Assembly (NCBI GenBank): GCA_900546255.1
Contig: URCB01000065.1
Coordinates: 1 to 9,640, forward strand
DNA: 9,640 bases
Reading direction: 5' to 3'
Source of the DNA: an uncultured Eubacteriales bacterium
GTDB lineage: Bacteria > Bacillota > Clostridia > Oscillospirales > Oscillospiraceae
A program made the position numbers and the translations under genes. Positions 1 through 5,681 of this stretch are shown one piece after another (position 1 is the stretch's first letter; each line of letters opens with the position of its first letter). The notes beneath the pieces are model-generated. The model was not told where the DNA came from. It saw only the letters and a program-made list of their open reading frames with translations, and made no database searches.

Positions 1-84
1 CCAGGGGGCGCAGCCCCCGGCGCTCTTTCCTCCGGCTTTCTCCGGAGAAAGCCGGTTTCCCCCGCCGGAGTCGGCGGGGGAAAC
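1..84. repeat. Cluster of three GC-rich palindromes at left edge
   Basis: Three back-to-back inverted repeats occupy this non-coding stretch. First, GGGGGC at 4-9 pairs with GCCCCC at 13-18 around a 3-nt loop. Second, 32-55 is a perfect 24-bp palindrome centred on TCCGGA. Third, a perfect 13-bp stem runs from 55-67 to 72-84 with loop GAGT. None is followed by a T-tract, so they do not look like ordinary intrinsic terminators. The similar pair of palindromes at 9585-9623 suggests a dispersed intergenic repeat family. That is an inference, because only one window can be seen. Upstream context is cut off, so the element may start before base 1. Confidence 0.6.
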
Positions 85-95
85 CACTTGGCAGG

Positions 96-139
96 GCTGG
101 GCCTGCGGCGGTCCTAACAGGACCACCTCCCGCCCCAGC
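96..139 (+). other. Nested inverted repeat in metK leader
   Basis: An outer 6-bp stem (96-101 with 134-139, GCTGGG/CCCAGC) encloses an inner 6-bp hairpin (GGTCCT at 110-115, loop AAC, AGGACC at 119-124). An alternative pairing of GGCGG at 107-111 with CCGCC at 130-134 would compete with the inner hairpin. This could be a folded mRNA leader or simply more of the palindromic repeat cluster to its left. I recognise no known riboswitch in it. Confidence 0.35.
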
Positions 140-166
140 ACTACACTAAGATCACCAACACCACCC

Positions 167-180
167 ATGCGGTTTCGCAT
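167..180 (+). other. Small hairpin before metK
   Basis: ATGCG at 167-171 pairs perfectly with CGCAT at 176-180 around the loop GTTT. It lies 21 nt before the metK Shine-Dalgarno sequence, within the A+T-richer end of the leader. No convincing -35/-10 pair is visible here, so the metK promoter is either weak, non-standard or upstream of the window. Confidence 0.3.
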
Positions 181-201
181 CCATACATATCTTATTTGAT
201 T

Positions 202-207
202 AGGAGG
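202..207 (+). promoter_or_regulatory. Ribosome binding site of metK
   Basis: A perfect AGGAGG sits 9 nt before the ATG at 217. It decides the start. An in-frame TTG at 196 would place the Shine-Dalgarno sequence inside the coding region and would add seven residues absent from the family. Confidence 0.9.
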
Positions 208-216
208 AACACACCA

Positions 217-1398
217 ATGAGCCATCGTTTCTTTACTTCTGAGTCCGTCACCGAAGGGCATCCCGATAAGATCTGCGACCAGATCTCCGACGCCGTCCTG
301 GACGCCATCCTGGCCCAGGATCCCCTGGGCCGTGTGGCCTGTGAGACCACCGCTTCCACCGGCCTCATCCACATCATGGGGGAGATCAGCACCCACTGCT
401 ACGTGGACATCCCCAAGATCGCCCGGGAAGTGATCCGCGGCATCGGCTATGACCGGGCCAAGTACGGCTTTGACTGCGACACCTGCGGCATCATCACCAA
501 CATCGACGAGCAGAGCGCCGACATCGCCCTGGGGGTGGACAAATCCCTGGAGGCCAAGGAGGAGGGCGACAGCCAGCTGGACAACGGCGCCGGTGACCAG
601 GGCATGATGTTCGGCTACGCCTGCGACGAGACCCCGGAGCTCATGCCCCTGGCCATCTCCCTGGCCCACAAAATGGCCCGCCGCCTGACCCAGGTGCGCA
701 AGGACGGCACCGTGAACTACCTCCGTCCCGACGGCAAGACCCAGGTCACCGTGGAGTATGACGAGAACCACCAGCCCGTCCGGGTGGACACGGTGGTCCT
801 CTCCACCCAGCACAGCCCCGACGTCACCCTGGACCAGATCCGCAAGGACATGATCGACCTGGTCATCCGTCCTACCGTGCCGGCAGAGCTTATGGACGAG
901 AACACCAAGATCTATGTCAACCCCACCGGCCGCTTCGTCATCGGCGGCCCCCAGGGGGACACTGGCCTCACCGGCCGGAAGATCATCGTGGACACCTATG
1001 GCGGGTCCGCCCCCCACGGCGGCGGCGCCTTCTCCGGCAAGGACCCCACCAAGGTGGACCGCTCCGCCGCCTACGCCGCCCGCTGGGTGGCCAAGACCGT
1101 GGTGGCCGCCGGCCTGGCCAAGCGGTGCCAGATCCAGCTGGCCTATGCCATCGGCGTGGCCCAGCCCGTCTCCATCCTGGTGGAGACCTTCGGCACCGGC
1201 ACCGTGGCCGACGAGGTGCTGGAGCAGGCCGTGCGCAAGACCTTTGACCTCCGCCCCACCGCCATCATCCGGGACCTGGACCTGCAGAAGCCCATCTACC
1301 AGAAGCTGGCCGCCTACGGCCACATGGGCCGGGAGGACCTGGGCGTGCGCTGGGAGATCACCGACCGGGCCGACCAGCTGAAGGCCGCCTGCCAGTGA
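217..1398 (+). CDS. metK: S-adenosylmethionine synthetase
   Basis: MetK joins ATP and L-methionine to make S-adenosylmethionine, releasing phosphate and pyrophosphate; it is a cytosolic tetramer that supplies methyl groups to the whole cell. The 393-residue product has the normal family length. Visible signatures are GHPDK (residues 14-18, ATP binding), GAGDQG (125-130) followed by MMFGYA, and the phosphate-binding GGGAFSGKD (268-276) leading into PTKVDRS. All three domains are present and nothing is broken. The ATG at 217 is chosen because of the AGGAGG 9 nt upstream. Only about 40 nt separate it from the following glycosyltransferase and no terminator lies between, so co-transcription is likely. 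SAM is also the cofactor of the activation protein at 4961-5596, which ties this gene to the metF-metH part of the window. No SAM riboswitch is visible in the leader. Confidence 0.98.
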   Translation: MSHRFFTSESVTEGHPDKICDQISDAVLDAILAQDPLGRVACETTASTGLIHIMGEISTHCYVDIPKIAREVIRGIGYDRAKYGFDCDTCGIITNIDEQSADIALGVDKSLEAKEEGDSQLDNGAGDQGMMFGYACDETPELMPLAISLAHKMARRLTQVRKDGTVNYLRPDGKTQVTVEYDENHQPVRVDTVVLSTQHSPDVTLDQIRKDMIDLVIRPTVPAELMDENTKIYVNPTGRFVIGGPQGDTGLTGRKIIVDTYGGSAPHGGGAFSGKDPTKVDRSAAYAARWVAKTVVAAGLAKRCQIQLAYAIGVAQPVSILVETFGTGTVADEVLEQAVRKTFDLRPTAIIRDLDLQKPIYQKLAAYGHMGREDLGVRWEITDRADQLKAACQ

Positions 1399-1438
1399 GC
1401 CCCGCTCGGCAAGCCCGCCGGCAGAGAGGAGAATGCCT

Positions 1439-2545
1439 ATGACACGGGTGCTGCACCTGCTCAACTACGCCGGGCAGGGGGGGACGGAACAGTACATCCG
1501 CACCCTCCTTCAGGCCATGGAGGGGCAGGGGGTCCAGGCAGAGCTGGCCTGCAACGAGGCCGGCCCCCTGGCCCAGTGGGCCGAGGCCCGCGGCCTGCCG
1601 GTCCATTCTCTGGCCATGGCCAGCCCCTTTGACCGGGGAGCGGTAAAGGCCCTGGCCGCCCTGTGCCGGGACCGGAAGATCGACGTCATCCACACCCACT
1701 ACCTGCGGGAGAACTACATCGCCCTCCAGGCCAAGGGCAAGGTGCCCGATCTGCGGGTGGTCTATACCTATCATATCTTAACCCAGAATTCCCTGGCCCA
1801 GCGGGTGTGCAACCGCCTGCTCTCCCGCCGGCAGGACGCCGTGGTGGCCAACTGCACCGCCGGGGCCCGGCAGCTGGTGGCCAACGGCATCCCCCAGGGG
1901 CAGATCCATCTGATCTACAACGCCGTGGACCCCACCCAGTGGCAGGACCCTGCCACCACCCTCCGCCAGGAGATCGGGGCGGAGGTGGGGGACTTCGTCC
2001 TCCTCTTCGCCGCCCGGCTGGTGGAGGGAAAGGGCCACGCCTTCCTCTTGGAGAGTTTGGCCCAGCTGCGGGAGAACACGGCCCATCCCTTCCGCCTGGT
2101 GCTGGCGGGGGAGGGGCCCCTGCGCCAGGATCTGGAAGCCCAGACCCAGGCCCTGGGCCTGGCCGACCGGGTGACCTTCCTGGGGTTCCGGTCGGACATG
2201 TCCAACCTCTACCACGGGGCGGACCTTACCCTCTGCCCCTCTGAGAGCGAGACCTTAAGCCTGCTGCTGCTGGAGTCCCTGGCCTGCGGCACCCCGGTGC
2301 TGGCCACCCGGGTGGGGGGCATCCCCGACATTGTGACCCCCGCCCACGACGTGGGCTGCCTGGTGGACTACGGGGACCGGGCCGGCCTGGCCGCCGCCCT
2401 GGAGACCGTCATGGCAGACCCCGCCCAGCTGGCCCGCTGGGGGGCCAACGGGCCCCGGGTGGTGGCGGAGACCTTTTCCGTGGCCACCCAGAGTGCCCGG
2501 ATGCTGGCCCTGTACGAGGGGAGGAATGACCCACGATGGAATTGA
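1439..2545 (+). CDS. Glycosyltransferase family 4 (GT-B fold)
   Basis: This is a cytoplasmic or membrane-associated glycosyltransferase that would move a sugar from a nucleotide-sugar donor to a growing glycan; the substrate cannot be read from sequence. The 368-residue product shows the two-lobe GT-B layout. The N-terminal acceptor lobe begins with the glycine-rich GQGGTEQY (12-19) and carries HTHY (85-88). The C-terminal donor lobe has FAARLVEGKG (190-199), LAGEGPL (222-228), VTFLGFRSD (245-253) and the EX7E motif (E271 to E279), followed by ACGTPVLAT and GGIPDIV. No signal peptide or membrane helix is seen. ATG 1439 is preferred over ATG 1433 because AGGAG at 1427-1431 is 7 nt from the former and only 1 nt from the latter; the difference is two residues. 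Its 3' end overlaps the next gene by 10 nt. With that membrane polymerase/ligase-like protein, it suggests a cell-surface polysaccharide or glycoconjugate role. Confidence 0.92.
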   Translation: MTRVLHLLNYAGQGGTEQYIRTLLQAMEGQGVQAELACNEAGPLAQWAEARGLPVHSLAMASPFDRGAVKALAALCRDRKIDVIHTHYLRENYIALQAKGKVPDLRVVYTYHILTQNSLAQRVCNRLLSRRQDAVVANCTAGARQLVANGIPQGQIHLIYNAVDPTQWQDPATTLRQEIGAEVGDFVLLFAARLVEGKGHAFLLESLAQLRENTAHPFRLVLAGEGPLRQDLEAQTQALGLADRVTFLGFRSDMSNLYHGADLTLCPSESETLSLLLLESLACGTPVLATRVGGIPDIVTPAHDVGCLVDYGDRAGLAAALETVMADPAQLARWGANGPRVVAETFSVATQSARMLALYEGRNDPRWN

Positions 2546-4098
2546 TTCGAACCAGTGTCATCTGCTGCGCCCTGGCCCGGGCCTGGGGTGCGCTGGCCGC
2601 CGCCTGGCGGTCCAGCGCGCTCTGCCGGGGCCTCACGGCGTTTTTCGATGACATTCTGCTCCGCTGGGCCAGCGGCAGTGTGATCTGCCGCTGGTTCTCC
2701 AAGGACGGGTGGATGGGCCCGGCCTGGCGCACCAGCCTGTTTGGCCGGTTGGTCACCTGGGTGGCCAACCTCATCCCCAGCATCCTCCATTGGATTTACC
2801 GGCGGGCCAAGGGGCTCTTTGACGGGAGTCTCTTCTGCCGCCTGACCTACGCCATTGGGGACCAGACGGCGGTGCTCACCTCCTGGGTGGTGCTGGCCAT
2901 CCTGGTGGTCCCCCACGACCTGTGGAACAACCTCTACGGGGTGATCCTGGCCTTCCTGCTGCTGGCCGTGTTCTACTGGGCCGGCATGCGCCGGGCGGAT
3001 TGGCGGGTGCGCACCGGCGCCATGGGCGGCACCTTCTGGCTCTATGCCCTGACGGTGGCCCTGGCGGTGGTCCTCTCCAACAGCAAGATGGAATCCCTGC
3101 GGTACTTCCTCTTCCATGTGATGGCCCTGCTGCTGGCAGTGGTCATCGTCTCCTCGGTGACCAAAAAGGCCGAGCTCCTCCGCCTGATGGCCTTTGCCGC
3201 CGTGGGGGTGGTCGTCTCCTCCCTGTACGGCTTCTGGCAGAAAATTCAGGGCATTGACGTGAACCTGTCCACCGTGGACCTGAGCGCCAGCCCAGACACC
3301 CCGGGCCGGGTGGATTCCTTCTTCAACAACCCCAACACCTTTGCCCAGATCCTGGTGCTGCTGCTTCCCCTGTGCTGCGCCCTCTTCCTGTGCAGCCGCC
3401 GGTGGTGGACCAAGGCTCTGGCCGGCCTCACCGTGCTGGTGGGGGTGGGGGCCCTGCTGACCACCTATTCCCGGGCCAGCTGGGTGGGGATGGCGGCCGC
3501 CATCCTGCTCTTCTGCTTCCTGGTGAACCGGAAGTCCATCTTCTTCCTGATCCTGCTGGCCCTGGCGGCGGTCCCCTTCCTGCCGGAGAGCGTCCTCAAC
3601 CGGATCTTGAGCATCTTCAGCGGGTCGGACGAGTCCATCGGCAGCCGCTTCCCCATCTACCGGGCGGGGCTGCAGCTCTTCCAGGACCACTGGCTCATGG
3701 GCGTGGGCCTGGGGGATGAGATCACCACCGCCGCCCTGGATGGGACCAACTACTACAACTTCTCCTCCGGGTTCCGGTTTGTCCATTACCACAACACCTT
3801 CCTGCAAATCATGGTGGAGCGGGGCCTGGTGGGCCTGCTGACCTTCCTGGGCACCCTGATCTGGGGAGCCAAGGAGGGCCTCAAACGTACCTTCGGCCGC
3901 AAGGACCTGCGCTACCCCGTGTGCGGCGCCATCGCCGGCCTGGTGGGCATGCTGGTGTGCGGCATGGGGGATTACATTTGGTACTACCCCCGAGCCATGA
4001 TGCTGTTCTGGTTCGTGTTCGGCATCCTCGTAGCCGCCGCCCGCCTGGCCAAGCAGGAGGCCGATCTTATCCCCGCAGAAAAGGAGCCTACCCCATGA
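2536..4098 (+). CDS. O-antigen ligase / Wzy-like polytopic membrane protein
   Basis: This is a probable glycan ligase or polymerase of the O-antigen ligase superfamily (WaaL/Wzy type, Wzy_C domain), acting on lipid-linked sugars at the outer face of the membrane. The 520-residue product has about 12 hydrophobic segments, roughly 113-127, 133-149, 166-181, 190-207, 215-232, 268-286, 293-309, 313-330, 334-349, 432-447, 462-475 and 486-503. Family landmarks are GRVDSFFNNPNTFAQ (257-271, with R258), TYSRASW (310-316, with R314) and the large external loop between about 350 and 430, ending in VHYHNTFLQ (416-424) and ERGLVGLL. Residues 1-110 form an unusual Trp/Arg-rich extension with a four-times repeated short motif. 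A Gram-positive clostridium has no LPS, so the acceptor is more likely a capsule, wall-linked glycan or glycoprotein; this is inference. Translation is probably coupled to the preceding gene (10-nt overlap, GGAGG at 2520-2524) and to metF (ATGA overlap). Confidence 0.87.
   Translation: MELIRTSVICCALARAWGALAAAWRSSALCRGLTAFFDDILLRWASGSVICRWFSKDGWMGPAWRTSLFGRLVTWVANLIPSILHWIYRRAKGLFDGSLFCRLTYAIGDQTAVLTSWVVLAILVVPHDLWNNLYGVILAFLLLAVFYWAGMRRADWRVRTGAMGGTFWLYALTVALAVVLSNSKMESLRYFLFHVMALLLAVVIVSSVTKKAELLRLMAFAAVGVVVSSLYGFWQKIQGIDVNLSTVDLSASPDTPGRVDSFFNNPNTFAQILVLLLPLCCALFLCSRRWWTKALAGLTVLVGVGALLTTYSRASWVGMAAAILLFCFLVNRKSIFFLILLALAAVPFLPESVLNRILSIFSGSDESIGSRFPIYRAGLQLFQDHWLMGVGLGDEITTAALDGTNYYNFSSGFRFVHYHNTFLQIMVERGLVGLLTFLGTLIWGAKEGLKRTFGRKDLRYPVCGAIAGLVGMLVCGMGDYIWYYPRAMMLFWFVFGILVAAARLAKQEADLIPAEKEPTP
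4081..4086 (+). promoter_or_regulatory. Ribosome binding site of metF
   Basis: AAGGAG inside the last codons of the membrane-protein gene lies 8 nt before ATG 4095. It fixes the metF start at the ATGA overlap and rules out the 58-residue in-frame extension that begins at 3921. Confidence 0.88.
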
Positions 4099-4964
4099 AA
4101 CTCAGCAACCTCTGGAAGGAAAAGGAAGTCACCCTCTCGTTCGAAGCCTTCCCCCCCAAAAAGGACAGCGACTTCGCCTCCGTGGCCATCGCCGTGGAAA
4201 AGATCGCCCAGCTCAAACCCGACTTTATGAGCGTCACCTACGGCGCCGGCGGGGGCACCTCCGCCTACACCACCCAGATCGCTCAGATCGTCCAGGGCCA
4301 GGGGGTCACCGCCTTGGCCCACCTGACCTGCGTGTCCTCAGACCGGCAGCGGATCCACCACGAGCTGGACGCCCTGCGCCAGGCGGGGATCGAGAATATC
4401 CTGGCCCTGCGGGGGGACTACCCCGAGGGCTACGACCCCGCCGCCCCCCGGGACTACCGCTACGCCCGGGACCTGGTGGAGGACATCCGGGCCTACGGGG
4501 GCTTTGCCATCGGCGGGGCCTGCTACCCCGAGGGCCACGTGGAGTGTGCCAGCCAGGCCGAGGACCTGCGCCACCTGAAGGAAAAGGTGGACTGCGGGGT
4601 GGACTTCTTGGTGACCCAGATGTTCTTTGACAACAGCGCCCTCTACTCCTTCCTCTACCGGGCCCAGGAGGCGGGGATCACCGTCCCCGTCCTGGCGGGG
4701 ATCATGCCGGTGACCAACGCCGGGCAGATGACCCGCATCCTCTCCCTGTCGGGCACCACCCTGCCCAACCGGTTCCGGATGATCCTGGATAAGTTCCGGG
4801 AGCGGCCCGACGCCATGAAGCAGGCGGGCATCGTCTACGCCGCCGAGCAGATGGTGGACCTGGTGGCCAACGGGGTCCGTGGGGTCCATGTGTACACCAT
4901 GAACAAGCCCGACGTGGCCGCCGGCATCGCAGAAAACCTGTCCAAGGTGCTGGGCCGGGCATGA
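4095..4964 (+). CDS. metF: 5,10-methylenetetrahydrofolate reductase
   Basis: MetF is a cytosolic FAD enzyme that reduces 5,10-methylene-THF to 5-methyl-THF, the methyl donor used by MetH. The 289-residue product matches the usual bacterial length and TIM-barrel layout. Landmarks are SFEAFPPKK (15-23), where E17 matches the catalytic glutamate of E. coli SFEFFPP; SVTYGAGGG (46-54); HLTCVSSDR (76-84); LALRGDYP (103-110), where D108 is the flavin-site aspartate; GGACYPEGH (140-148); and TQMFFDN (174-180) with GIMPVTN (202-208). The start is set by AAGGAG 8 nt upstream and by overlap of ATG with the previous stop (ATGA). The same ATGA overlap joins its end to the MetH-activation gene. The electron donor (NADH, or ferredoxin through a partner) cannot be told from this gene; no MetV-like zinc-finger partner gene is adjacent. 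Confidence 0.97.
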   Translation: MKLSNLWKEKEVTLSFEAFPPKKDSDFASVAIAVEKIAQLKPDFMSVTYGAGGGTSAYTTQIAQIVQGQGVTALAHLTCVSSDRQRIHHELDALRQAGIENILALRGDYPEGYDPAAPRDYRYARDLVEDIRAYGGFAIGGACYPEGHVECASQAEDLRHLKEKVDCGVDFLVTQMFFDNSALYSFLYRAQEAGITVPVLAGIMPVTNAGQMTRILSLSGTTLPNRFRMILDKFRERPDAMKQAGIVYAAEQMVDLVANGVRGVHVYTMNKPDVAAGIAENLSKVLGRA

Positions 4965-5596
4965 ACCTAGATCCGCGAGAAATCGCCCGTTACTTAGGCA
5001 TCCGGGGGAAGGCCCTGGATCCCCAGGGGACAGCTTGGGCTGACCAGTGCCAGAGGGAACTGGCCCAGACGGTCACCCCCCGTCACCTGGGGCGGCGGCT
5101 GCCCCTCACCCTGTTTCAGGGGCAGAGCCGGGACTTGGACCACCACCTCCGCCACTGCCGGGAGGGCATCCTCTACGCCGTCACCCTGGGCCCGGAGGCC
5201 GACCGGCTCCTCCGCCGGTGGAGCGCCCAGTCCATGGCCAAGGCCGCCGTGGGCCAGGCGGTGTGCGCCGCCTGGCTGGATGACCTGTGCGCGGCCTACT
5301 GCGCCACCCTGGAGCAGGACCTGGCCCCGGGGGAGTATCTCACGCCCCCCTACAGCCCTGGCTATGGGGACTGGGACCTGGGGGCCCAGCCGTTGGTCCT
5401 GGACCTCCTCCAGGCCCCCAAGCGCCTGGGGCTCACCCTCACCGCCGGGGGGATGCTGGTGCCCGAGAAGTCGGTGACCGCCCTGGTGGGCATCAGCGAC
5501 CGGAAAGAGGAGGCCTGCGGGCAAAAGTGCATGCGCTGCACCAAAACCGACTGCCCCTTCCGGGCAGGGCCAGCGGAGGTTCTCCGCGAACCCTAA
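4961..5596 (+). CDS. Stand-alone methionine synthase activation-domain protein
   Basis: This resembles the SAM-binding activation domain that forms the C-terminus of long MetH proteins (Met_synt_B12 family), here encoded separately. Its expected job is reductive re-methylation of inactive cob(II)alamin on MetH using SAM. The 211-residue product shows a helical first half and the SPGYGDWDL motif (132-140), which corresponds to RPAPGY in E. coli MetH. This is followed by LTLTAGGMLVPEKSVTALVGI (157-177), the usual end of the domain. The SAM-contacting arginine expected just before the PGY motif is replaced by P130. The C-terminus carries C186, C190, C193 and C198 in the pattern CX3CX2CX4C, which looks like a metal or Fe-S site. 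Context supports the assignment: the MetH at 5682 lacks this domain, and metF lies immediately upstream with an ATGA overlap. A weak AAGGTG at 4944-4949 suggests dependence on coupled translation. Confidence 0.9.
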   Translation: MNLDPREIARYLGIRGKALDPQGTAWADQCQRELAQTVTPRHLGRRLPLTLFQGQSRDLDHHLRHCREGILYAVTLGPEADRLLRRWSAQSMAKAAVGQAVCAAWLDDLCAAYCATLEQDLAPGEYLTPPYSPGYGDWDLGAQPLVLDLLQAPKRLGLTLTAGGMLVPEKSVTALVGISDRKEEACGQKCMRCTKTDCPFRAGPAEVLREP

Positions 5597-5613
5597 TGTT
5601 TCTGTTCCAACCC

Positions 5614-5645
5614 CGGGAGCGGGCCCTCAGCGGGGCCCGCTCCCG
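5614..5645 (+). terminator. Strong stem-loop between activation gene and metH
   Basis: A perfect 13-bp G+C-rich stem (5614-5626 with 5633-5645) encloses a 6-nt loop (TCAGCG) and is followed after four bases by the T-rich but interrupted run TTATATTT (5650-5657). It could be a weak or partial terminator, an attenuator ahead of metH, or an mRNA-stabilising or processing structure. The interrupted T-tract makes full termination uncertain. No clear promoter follows it, so metH would have to be reached by read-through. Confidence 0.5.
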
Positions 5646-5665
5646 CTGCTTATATTTGACTAGAA

Positions 5666-5672
5666 AGGGGAG
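5666..5672 (+). promoter_or_regulatory. Ribosome binding site of metH
   Basis: AGGGGAG lies 9 nt before the ATG at 5682 and confirms that start. No longer in-frame extension has comparable support. Confidence 0.8.
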
Positions 5673-5681
5673 ATTGTCCCA

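Noticed and set aside
55..84. Intrinsic terminator of an upstream gene
   Set aside because: The stem is perfect, but no T-run follows on either strand.
1..84. CRISPR-like repeats
   Set aside because: The palindromes differ from one another and are adjacent, with no repeated unit and no regular spacers.
196..216. TTG start adding seven residues to MetK
   Set aside because: The added codons contain the AGGAGG ribosome binding site of the ATG at 217.
85..216. SAM-I, SAM-II or SMK-type riboswitch before metK
   Set aside because: I could not find the conserved cores of these classes by eye; only simple stems are present.
2368..3807. Long minus-strand open frame opposite the ligase-like gene
   Set aside because: Its composition is skewed to Gly, Gln, His and Glu, and it lies wholly opposite a well-supported membrane-protein gene.
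3921..4094. 58-residue N-terminal extension of MetF
   Set aside because: It overlaps the end of the membrane-protein gene in another frame, is Arg/His/Pro-rich, and the AAGGAG at 4081-4086 points to ATG 4095.
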